NCBI RefSeq assembly: GCF_001028135.1
Contig: NZ_LDNM01000016.1
Coordinates: forward strand, 88,971-152,970
Length of the DNA: 64,000 bases
Direction of reading: 5' to 3'
From: Xenorhabdus griffiniae
GTDB lineage: Bacteria > Pseudomonadota > Gammaproteobacteria > Enterobacterales > Enterobacteriaceae
Shown: in pieces, positions 55,566-62,956 of the stretch
Layout of the letters: every line of letters starts with the position of its first letter
How positions within the stretch are numbered: the first letter of the stretch is position 1
Notes under the pieces: model-generated
What the model was told of the DNA's origin: nothing
Seen by the model: the letters and a program-made list of their open reading frames with translations, nothing else
Database searches by the model: none
Program-made: the position numbers and the translations under genes

Positions 55566-58462
55566 GTACCAAATATTTTGCGCTATTGACGCAGTTAGGC
55601 GCAGATAAGTTAGCAAATGCGGCGGCATTGGGTACTAAAATTGAAATTACCCATATGGCCGTTGGTGATGGTGGTGGCGGCAGCCTGCCGACGCCGGACA
55701 CTAAACAAACCAAATTGATTAATGAAAAGCGTCGTGCAGCGATTAACACGCTGAACATTGATCCCAAAAACACCAACCAAATTGTTGCAGAACAGGTTAT
55801 TCCTGAAAACGAAGGTGGCTGGTGGATCCGTGAGATTGGCCTGTTTGACAAAGACGGCATTCTGATTGCCGTAGGTAACTGTGCGGAAACCTACAAACCC
55901 CAGTTGCAGGAAGGTTCCGGCCGCACCCAGACTATTCGCATGATTTTGATTGTCAGCAGCGCTAACGCGGTGACATTAAAAGTTGACCCGTCCGTGATTT
56001 TGGCTACGCGTGAGTATGTGGATGATTCCATTAATAAACATGCCAACAGCCGTAACCACCCTGACGCGACGCTGAATGAGAAGGGTTTTGTGATCCTGAG
56101 CAGCGCAGTGGACAGCAATAGCGAAACGCATGCAGCAACCCCGAAAGCGGTAAAGGCGGCGTATGATTTGGCGAAGGCGGCGGAGAATAATGCCAATGGC
56201 CGCGTTCCGGCAGGGCGTAAGGTGAATGGTAAGGCGCTATCGGCGGATATTGCCCTGAATGCGGGGGATGTTGGCGCGTATAACACAGCCCAAACTGACG
56301 CTAAAGTGAGTGAGGCTAGATCATTAGCTAACACTGCAAACCAAAATGCGGCTAATGCAAATAATAATGCCAACACACGTTTGGAGAAAAACAAGAACGG
56401 AGCGGATATTCCAAACAAACCGGAGTTTGTAGAAAACCTCGGTTTAGCGGGAACCGTGGAGCAGGCGCAAAATGCCGTGCCGAATTCAAGGAAAATTAAC
56501 GGGAAATTACTTGTAAATGATATCACCCTGAATGCAGAAGATGTACAGGGTGAACCCCGTTTTAACACGACAATAGACCTGACAGGGTTGAGCAGTGACC
56601 GCTATTACCCCGTATGGTGGCGTTTTCCGGCGAATGATGGAGCAAATTCGTGGTTAACGATTCATCGCTGGTACGCTGAAGACCAAGCAAAAGAACCTTT
56701 TGGTAAAGGGGTGACCCACCTTGCCGGACTGTCGTTGCAGATTGAAGGGGGAGATGTTCCATGGGGAGGCGATGCCCAGTACCTGAATATTAAACGGATT
56801 CGCCAAACCTACCGTAATACCGTCAAAAATATTCGCCATGGCATGATGTGTATAGCGAGGCCGATTGAGGGTAAGTACCCGCTTTATCAGGGTGCAAAAT
56901 CCGGTGATATTGTAACATGCTATACGCGTAGTGGCTGTTATTTACGAGGCGGCTTGACTTATCATGTGACAAGCAATTTTTCCGGCATTCATTATTCCCG
57001 TGAAGAAGGGGAAATTGAAGTCGATAACTCATTACAATCCCATAATAACTTTGAGATTAAATGGACAGCTAAATCTTACACTATTGATGATCCTCTGTTA
57101 GGAAAAGATTACGATGATACTGTTCTGCCATATGCCCATGATTATGCAGAAACCATTAATCTAGCCAAGAATGCTTACCCTAAAACTGGGGGGAGAATCG
57201 AAGGGAAAGTGGATGTTTCCAGTGATATCGAAGCAACTGGCTGGATTGGCGGAAAAGAGCTGTGGGAACGTAAGTCCGACGGTGGCTGGGTGCGAGCATA
57301 TAGCCCTCAGAATAAACCAACTGCGGAAGAAATTCAGGTTGAGCCGCGTCTTAACACGACCATTGACCTGACCGGATTGAGCAGTGACCGTTATTATCCC
57401 GTATGGTGGCGTTTTCCATCGAATGATGGAGCAAATTCGTGGCTAACTATTCATCGCTGGTACGCTGAAGACCAAGCAAAAGAGCCTTTTGGTAAAGGGG
57501 TAACCCATCTTGCCGGATTATCATTACAGATCGAAGGGGGAGATGTCCCTTGGGGAGGGGATGCTCACTACCTAAATATTAAACGAATTCATCAACGATA
57601 CCGTAAAACGGTGCGAAATGTACGTCATGGCATGATGAGTATTGCCAGACCGATTGAGGACAAATTTCCTCTCTATGGCGGTGTTAAATCCGGCGATATT
57701 GTTACATGTTATATGTATAGCGGTTGTTATTTACGGGGTGGACTAACCTATCATGTCACCAGTAATTTTGACGGTATCCATTATTCCCGTGAAGAAGGAG
57801 AAGTAGAAATATGGAAAGCCGATAGTCCTAGTGAATGGGAAATAAAGTGGATGGTGAAGTCCTATGCCATTGATGATCCTATATTAGGAGAAGAATATGC
57901 TGATATTGTAACACCATATACATATGATTTTTTAGATATGGTATACCCGATAGGAATAGTTGCATGGTTCGCCAAGAATAAAAACCCGAATGATCTTTTT
58001 CCTAAAACACAATGGAAATATATTGGTGAAAATAAAACAATTCGTTTGGCTAATCAAAATGGTTCCAATGTACTTTCTGTCGGTGGAAATGATTCAATAA
58101 CACTCACGAGTGCACAAATACCATCACATAATCATTCATTCAATGCTACAACTAGTAATTTTGATTATGGTACTAAGACTACTAATTCTAATGGGAATCA
58201 CTTCCATGACAGTGGATGGGGGGAGGCTTCTGGTGCCCGATATGGAAATTATGATAATACGAGAAATAATGTAGGTTCTAGTAGTACTGATTGGGATAAT
58301 TATAAGCATAAAACCAGCACTGAAGGTGCTCATACGCATACAATGCATATTGGAGCACACACACACTCAGTGTCAGGCACAACGGGAAATACGGGTAGTA
58401 ACTCAGCTATAAATATTACTAACTCACATGTCATGTTAATGGGATGGTATAGAACAGCATAG
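55562..58462 (+). CDS. Tail fibre H with duplicated receptor-region module and His-rich tip
   Basis: 966 residues. N-terminal P2 gpH-type attachment domain (MSTKYFALLTQLGADKLANA; WWIREIGLFDKDG) about 1-155, then the DATLNEKGFVILSS / AATPKAVKAAYDLAK region and coiled repeats. Two copies of a ~195-residue module (from 333 and from 596) share long near-identical stretches (DLTGLSSDRYYPVWWRFP; GGLTYHVTSNF). The C-terminal 170 residues are Gly/Asn/His-rich with repeated HxH (HNH, HFH, HTH, HTH), as in T4 gp37-like iron-stabilised receptor tips. Determines target cell range. Confidence 0.92.
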   Translation: MSTKYFALLTQLGADKLANAAALGTKIEITHMAVGDGGGGSLPTPDTKQTKLINEKRRAAINTLNIDPKNTNQIVAEQVIPENEGGWWIREIGLFDKDGILIAVGNCAETYKPQLQEGSGRTQTIRMILIVSSANAVTLKVDPSVILATREYVDDSINKHANSRNHPDATLNEKGFVILSSAVDSNSETHAATPKAVKAAYDLAKAAENNANGRVPAGRKVNGKALSADIALNAGDVGAYNTAQTDAKVSEARSLANTANQNAANANNNANTRLEKNKNGADIPNKPEFVENLGLAGTVEQAQNAVPNSRKINGKLLVNDITLNAEDVQGEPRFNTTIDLTGLSSDRYYPVWWRFPANDGANSWLTIHRWYAEDQAKEPFGKGVTHLAGLSLQIEGGDVPWGGDAQYLNIKRIRQTYRNTVKNIRHGMMCIARPIEGKYPLYQGAKSGDIVTCYTRSGCYLRGGLTYHVTSNFSGIHYSREEGEIEVDNSLQSHNNFEIKWTAKSYTIDDPLLGKDYDDTVLPYAHDYAETINLAKNAYPKTGGRIEGKVDVSSDIEATGWIGGKELWERKSDGGWVRAYSPQNKPTAEEIQVEPRLNTTIDLTGLSSDRYYPVWWRFPSNDGANSWLTIHRWYAEDQAKEPFGKGVTHLAGLSLQIEGGDVPWGGDAHYLNIKRIHQRYRKTVRNVRHGMMSIARPIEDKFPLYGGVKSGDIVTCYMYSGCYLRGGLTYHVTSNFDGIHYSREEGEVEIWKADSPSEWEIKWMVKSYAIDDPILGEEYADIVTPYTYDFLDMVYPIGIVAWFAKNKNPNDLFPKTQWKYIGENKTIRLANQNGSNVLSVGGNDSITLTSAQIPSHNHSFNATTSNFDYGTKTTNSNGNHFHDSGWGEASGARYGNYDNTRNNVGSSSTDWDNYKHKTSTEGAHTHTMHIGAHTHSVSGTTGNTGSNSAINITNSHVMLMGWYRTA

Positions 58463-58509
58463 CAATATATTTTTACTGACTTTTATGTATTCTCATTATT
58501 AATAACAAT

Positions 58510-58527
58510 CAGGGGCATATGCCCCTG
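58510..58527. repeat. Perfect 18-bp palindrome between convergent fibre genes
   Basis: CAGGGGCATATGCCCCTG lies between the end of H and the end of the chaperone gene on the other strand. Possibly a bidirectional terminator; the flanks lack a clear T-run. Confidence 0.75.
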
Positions 58528-58531
58528 ATAA

Positions 58532-58966
58532 TTACTCTGGTTTTTTAGGCCAGTTAATATTTGGAACTTTTGAACAGTCCAAACGGCTTAATGCTATGCT
58601 GTATAATTCCCAGTTATCCAGACGATTAATTTCATAGTTTGTTGCTATATTTCTTTTGATAATGCGCTCTAACCTCATGATTTGTGTATCGGCTCTATTC
58701 AGTAAAGATTGCTTCTTTCGCTCTGCTTGTTGTTGTAATTCTTCTTTGGTTGGAGGAGGAATATCTCCCCATGCAGGCAAACCATTATTACCAGATATAC
58801 GAATTTTACCTTCAGGGGGCATATTACCTACAAATTCTGAATAAACGCTGTCATCAACGTCAATCCCATCATCTGGCCATGAGCCTGCATTAATATAATT
58901 TTGTTTCAATTCGTAAGGATAAAATTGATTCTCTTTTGCACTATAAAAATACATATATTCTCCCAT
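58532..58966 (-). CDS. Tail fibre assembly chaperone (Tfa / gpG-like)
   Basis: 144 residues: YFYSAKENQFYPYELKQNYI at the N-terminus, WGDIPPPTKEELQQQAERKKQSLL and the C-terminal INRLDNWELYSIALSRLDCSKVPNINWPKKPE, typical of Caudovirales tail-fibre assembly proteins. Start overlaps the stop of the adjacent minus-strand fibre (TAATG). It faces H, so it should serve the inverted fibre. Confidence 0.9.
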   Translation of the reverse strand: MGEYMYFYSAKENQFYPYELKQNYINAGSWPDDGIDVDDSVYSEFVGNMPPEGKIRISGNNGLPAWGDIPPPTKEELQQQAERKKQSLLNRADTQIMRLERIIKRNIATNYEINRLDNWELYSIALSRLDCSKVPNINWPKKPE

Positions 58967-60336
58967 TAATACCCTATTGCCAACCAGTAGATAAATGAAT
59001 TTTGAACAACGCTCCAGTGCTCACCTGTCTGAAATATAAATTTTTCTTTATCGAAACTATGAACTGTTATTGCTGGACTGTTTATATTATCCCTCGTATC
59101 GCTATTAGTAATATTTGGCATTATATTGAAACATACATTGGAAAAAGGGATAGCAAATTTTTGCGTAAAGCTTGTTCCATGAGGTATTCCTTTGCTTCCA
59201 CCTAAGTCATTTGTTTTATATGGATTATTCCACTTTCCCCATTGAATGATAAGTCCTGTATCACCACACTTCCACCAACCATTAGGATCTTTTTTTACTG
59301 TATTCTGCAACCCCAGTATTCCTAAGTTACATTTCACTGAACCATCATTATATACTCCTAGCCATTTATCATTAGCCGTTTCAATAAAAACACCATTACT
59401 TTGGTCGTAGACTCGGCAACCATTATTTAAATATATTCTGTTAAGATATAGCATGGCATTTTTATCGAAGGCCCAATTCTTCATACCATTGCCACCATAT
59501 CCTCCAATACGTCCATCATTGTTAACATAAAGGTAACGATTTTTATCCCCACTTCTTATTTGTGATTCTGTACCACCATAATAAGTAAATATATTTCCAT
59601 TAGCATAATCACCTTTAGTTTGATATTTACTATCAGTTTCCGATTTTGTATAAGCACCAATAATCGCAGCAGTTGGTTTGTATCCTTCATGATAAACTGG
59701 ATGTCCTTTCACGCGGAGATTATCCGATTTAAGACTCATCCATTCCGTGGTTCCTCCTCCAGAGAGGCTATGCTGCCATTTGAAATATTCGTTACCATTA
59801 TCTGCGGTTTTAAACCACATATAGGAGTCGATATCACCATCTCCGGTATTTTTAAAACCGATAGCGGCCATGTCCGTATTTCTGCGCCAAGCTATTTCAG
59901 TGTCAGTCGAAATAGTAATATTCCCTGTCACCTCGCCCCCACTACGTTGTAAAGCACCGGCCGCCAACTTTTGGGTTTCCGTTAAACCTAAGTTTATCCT
60001 CGCTTGTTCTGCAGTTTTTGCTCCTGTGCCTCCTGCAGCTATAGCAACTAACCCGTTCTTGATGTTACCTACACTGTCTACGGAAAATTTAATGTCACCT
60101 TCTGGTTCATTTTTTAGTGCCAGCCATCCACCATCACCAATTTCAAGACTACCTGATTTATTAGGCGTCTTGATAAGACTAATTTTGGGTTTCTCAGTAT
60201 ATAAATCGCTTCTGGCAAATGAATCAGTTGCTGCTTTTTGACTCATTACTGTTGTTGTCGATGTTCCTGCTTTTTGTTCTATAAAACCGAGGTTTTCCGA
60301 AATCCACAGATCCTTACGATCCAGCCAAGATCCCAC
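58966..60336 (-). CDS. Oppositely oriented alternative tail-fibre fragment
   Basis: 456 residues from GTG. It lacks the gpH N-terminal attachment domain; an in-frame TAG lies two codons before the start, so it is a C-terminal fibre allele. Recognised blocks: TTVMSQKAATDSF, AAGGTGAKTAEQARINLGL, HSLSGGGTTEWMSLKSDNLRVKG, VYHEGYKPTAAIIGAYTKSETD, and a C-terminal WWKCGDTGLIIQWGKW tip typical of many prophage fibres. No signal of promoter. With the chaperone it forms a cassette inverted relative to the operon. Confidence 0.88.
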   Translation of the reverse strand: MGSWLDRKDLWISENLGFIEQKAGTSTTTVMSQKAATDSFARSDLYTEKPKISLIKTPNKSGSLEIGDGGWLALKNEPEGDIKFSVDSVGNIKNGLVAIAAGGTGAKTAEQARINLGLTETQKLAAGALQRSGGEVTGNITISTDTEIAWRRNTDMAAIGFKNTGDGDIDSYMWFKTADNGNEYFKWQHSLSGGGTTEWMSLKSDNLRVKGHPVYHEGYKPTAAIIGAYTKSETDSKYQTKGDYANGNIFTYYGGTESQIRSGDKNRYLYVNNDGRIGGYGGNGMKNWAFDKNAMLYLNRIYLNNGCRVYDQSNGVFIETANDKWLGVYNDGSVKCNLGILGLQNTVKKDPNGWWKCGDTGLIIQWGKWNNPYKTNDLGGSKGIPHGTSFTQKFAIPFSNVCFNIMPNITNSDTRDNINSPAITVHSFDKEKFIFQTGEHWSVVQNSFIYWLAIGY

Positions 60337-60695
60337 TCCCTAATCCCTGAAAACCAAAACCCAGCGACAAAAAAGAGCCATTTTTGCCTGTCAAAAAATA
60401 ACCAAAAGCCAGAATCACACTGAATAATCCTGAAAAGGATAAATTTTAAACCAAGTAAGGCTCAATAAATAACCAAATTAAGGTTGTTGTTTAACCAATT
60501 TAAGGTTCTCCCCCAACCAAACCACCTAATTCCCCCAAACTCAACCGAAATCAATTAAAAACTAACTCAACAAATTGATTATAAACAAAAATATAAACCC
60601 ACACTTGTACCATCCCCCACACACCGCCAATCGAATGATTTCCCCCGCCCAATCCGCCAATATATCAGCACACCTTAACAGGAGAGAACGCTAAC
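60337..60695. other. Spacer between inverted fibre cassette and the sheath gene
   Basis: 359 nt, C/A-rich on the plus strand. Contains taatccctgaaaacc at 60341 and a related taatcctgaaaagg at 60424, a direct pair AACCAAnTTAAGGTT near 60471 and 60497, and the late activator site at 60606. No gene seen. Confidence 0.55.
60606..60623 (+). promoter_or_regulatory. Putative Ogr-type late activator site before FI (PF position)
   Basis: TGT-N12-ACA, the P2 Ogr-site spacing. Centre is about 81 nt before the FI start. The predicted start of transcription, 55 nt downstream, falls at about 60670 with an aatatat-like -10 just before it. Confidence 0.65.
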
Positions 60696-61868
60696 ATGGC
60701 ACAAGATTATCACCACGGCGTCCGTGTACAGGAAATTAACGAAGGTACTCGTACCATCACTACCGTTAGCACCGCTATCGTAGGTATGGTTTGTACTGCC
60801 CCTGACGCAGACGAAAAAACATTTCCATTAAACAGCCCAGTTCTGATTACTGACGTTATGAGCGCCAGTGGCAAAGCAGGGAAAAAAGGCACTTTGTTCG
60901 CTTCACTGAAAGCTATCGCTGCGCAGGCTCAGCCTGTGACTGTGGTTGTTCGTGTAGAAGAGGGTGAAACTGAAGAAATAACCGCTTCTAACATCATCGG
61001 TGGTGTCACTAATGAAGGTAAGAAAACCGGTATGCAGGCACTGTTGGCGGCGCAAAGCCAGCTCGGTGTTAAGCCCCGTATTCTGGGGATTCCGGGTCTG
61101 GATTCAAAAGCTGTGGCTATTGAACTGGCTTCTATTGCCGAGAAACTGAAAGCAATGGCATATGTGAGCGCTTATGGCTGCAAAAAAATCGAAGAAGTCA
61201 TCAAATATCGTGAAAATTTCAAGCATCGTGAGCTGATGCTGATTTGGCCTGACTTCCTGAGCTGGGATACTGTCACCAACAGCGAAGCGACTGCTTTTGC
61301 AACCGCTCGTGCTCTGGGTTTGCGCGCTAAGATCGACCAGGAAACCGGCTGGCATAAAACCTTGTCCAATGTGGGTGTCAATGGTGTGACTGGTCTGTCC
61401 GCTGATGTGTTCTGGGATCTGCAAGATACCGCGACTGACGCTGATTTGCTGAACAAAGCTGGCATCACGACGCTGATCCGCAAAAATGGTTTCCGTTTCT
61501 GGGGTTCACGCACCTGTTCTGATGACGCACTGTTCCAGTTTGAAAGCTACACCCGTACCGCTCAGATTTTGGCTGACACTATGGCTGAATCACACATGTG
61601 GGCGATTGACAAACCGCTGACCCCATCGTTGGTACGCGATATTATCGAAGGTATCAATGCCAAGTTCCGTGAGCTGAAAGCCGGTGGTTACATCATTGAT
61701 GGTCGTTGCTGGTACGACGACAAAATCAACGATAAAGACACCCTGAAAGCAGGCAAATTGACCATCGATTATGACTATACCCCTGTACCGCCACTGGAAG
61801 ACATGATGTTACGCCAGCGCATTACAGATAGTTACCTGATGGATTTCGCTAAAAGTATCAATAAATAA
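60696..61868 (+). CDS. Tail sheath protein FI
   Basis: 390 residues (P2 396). [22 protein letters not shown] at the N-terminus, [23 protein letters not shown] in the middle and the C-terminal [16 protein letters not shown]...[19 protein letters not shown] common to contractile sheaths. Contracts to drive the tube through the envelope. Strong ribosome site (aggagag). Confidence 0.96.
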   Translation: MAQDYHHGVRVQEINEGTRTITTVSTAIVGMVCTAPDADEKTFPLNSPVLITDVMSASGKAGKKGTLFASLKAIAAQAQPVTVVVRVEEGETEEITASNIIGGVTNEGKKTGMQALLAAQSQLGVKPRILGIPGLDSKAVAIELASIAEKLKAMAYVSAYGCKKIEEVIKYRENFKHRELMLIWPDFLSWDTVTNSEATAFATARALGLRAKIDQETGWHKTLSNVGVNGVTGLSADVFWDLQDTATDADLLNKAGITTLIRKNGFRFWGSRTCSDDALFQFESYTRTAQILADTMAESHMWAIDKPLTPSLVRDIIEGINAKFRELKAGGYIIDGRCWYDDKINDKDTLKAGKLTIDYDYTPVPPLEDMMLRQRITDSYLMDFAKSINK

Positions 61869-61879
61869 GGGGCTGACTG

Positions 61880-62398
61880 ATGGCTTTACCTCGCAAACTT
61901 AAATACCTGAATTTGTTCAACGATGGCAACAACTATCAGGGCATTGTGGAAGAACTGACTCTTCCTAAATTGAGCCGCAAGCTGGAAGCCTACCGTGGCG
62001 CCGGCATGAACGGCAGTGCAATGGTGGATCTGGGCCTGGATGAAGGCGCACTGGATGCTGAATTCACTCTGGGCGGTGTTGAATCTCAACTGTACAAACA
62101 GTGGGGCATAGCGAAAGCGGATGGCGTCATGCTGCGCTTTGCCGGCTCTTTTGAGCGCGAAGATACGGGTGACGTAGTTGCAGTTGAAGTTGTGATGCGT
62201 GGTCGCTTCCAGGAGTTTGATCACGGCACGTATAAACAGGGTGATAACACTCAGACCAAAATCACCGCCAAAAACACTTATTTCAAACTGACATGGGGTG
62301 GTGAAGAACTGATTGAAATCGACACCATCAACATGGTTGAAAAAGTCGGTGGGGAAGATCGTCTGGAGCAGCATCGCCGCGCTATCGGTCTTTTTTAA
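61880..62398 (+). CDS. Tail tube protein FII
   Basis: 172 residues, same as P2 FII: MALPRKLKYLNLFNDGNNY at the N-terminus, then AYRGAGMNGSAMVDLGLDEG and the C-terminal EEDRLEQHRRAIGLF-like end. Forms the rigid inner tube. 11 nt after FI. Confidence 0.96.
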   Translation: MALPRKLKYLNLFNDGNNYQGIVEELTLPKLSRKLEAYRGAGMNGSAMVDLGLDEGALDAEFTLGGVESQLYKQWGIAKADGVMLRFAGSFEREDTGDVVAVEVVMRGRFQEFDHGTYKQGDNTQTKITAKNTYFKLTWGGEELIEIDTINMVEKVGGEDRLEQHRRAIGLF

Positions 62399-62504
62399 TC
62401 GCTTCTTTTAGCAATTAACTTTTTTAAAACTTATTTCCTGTCTCTTCAAGGCGTGAATCATACCTGTTGAGACAGGTTTCTAATCGGATAAACAAGGTTG
62501 AACC

Positions 62505-62822
62505 ATGACAGAAACACTGAATACTCAAAATGACGATCTGCGCACCATTGAACTGGAAGCACCACTGGCACGAGGCAACGGCGAAATCACGGAAGTGGTG
62601 GTACGCAAACCTAACAGCGGTGCGTTGCGCGGTGCACGTTTACAGGCACTGCTGGAAATGGATGTGGATTCTATGCTGCTTGTCCTGCCGCGTGTGACCA
62701 CCCCTGCATTGACCAAAAATGACCTGATGATGATGTCACCTGGTGATCTGATTAATCTCAGTGTGGAGGTGGTCAATTTTTTGTTGCCGAAGTCGGTCAA
62801 GTCCGATTCCCAGAACGATTAA
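62505..62822 (+). CDS. Tail protein E, short product
   Basis: 105 residues: LNTQNDDLRTIELEAPLARGNG, then GALRGARLQALLEMDVDSMLLVLPRVT and the C-terminal MSPGDLINLSVEVVNFLLPKS. It corresponds to gpE, a tape-measure chaperone. A T TTT TTG slippery heptamer at 62777-62783 lies just before its stop. Confidence 0.93.
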   Translation: MTETLNTQNDDLRTIELEAPLARGNGEITEVVVRKPNSGALRGARLQALLEMDVDSMLLVLPRVTTPALTKNDLMMMSPGDLINLSVEVVNFLLPKSVKSDSQND

Positions 62823-62956
62823 CCGTTGATGAATTGGTGGCAGATATTGCCACCGTTTTTCACTGGTCACCGACAGTCACAGATGAAATGTCACTCTCGG
62901 AACTATTGGACTGGCGGCATCGGGCCATTTTAAGAAGTGGTGCAGAAAATGAGTAA
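62505..62956 (+). CDS. Tail protein E+E', made by -1 frameshift
   Basis: A -1 shift at T TTT TTG (62777-62783) moves the reading to the frame from 62783, which encodes VAEVGQVRFPERLTVDELVA, continues with FHWSPTVTDEMSLSELLDWR and ends at TAA 62954-62956. The fusion is about 150 residues. P2 uses the same heptamer for its conserved E+E' pair, required for tail assembly. The E' stop overlaps the tape-measure start in ATGAGTAA. Confidence 0.9.

Noticed and set aside
55891..56568. 225-codon minus-strand frame inside the fibre gene
   Set aside because: Composition reflects the Ala-rich antisense of H; no start context.
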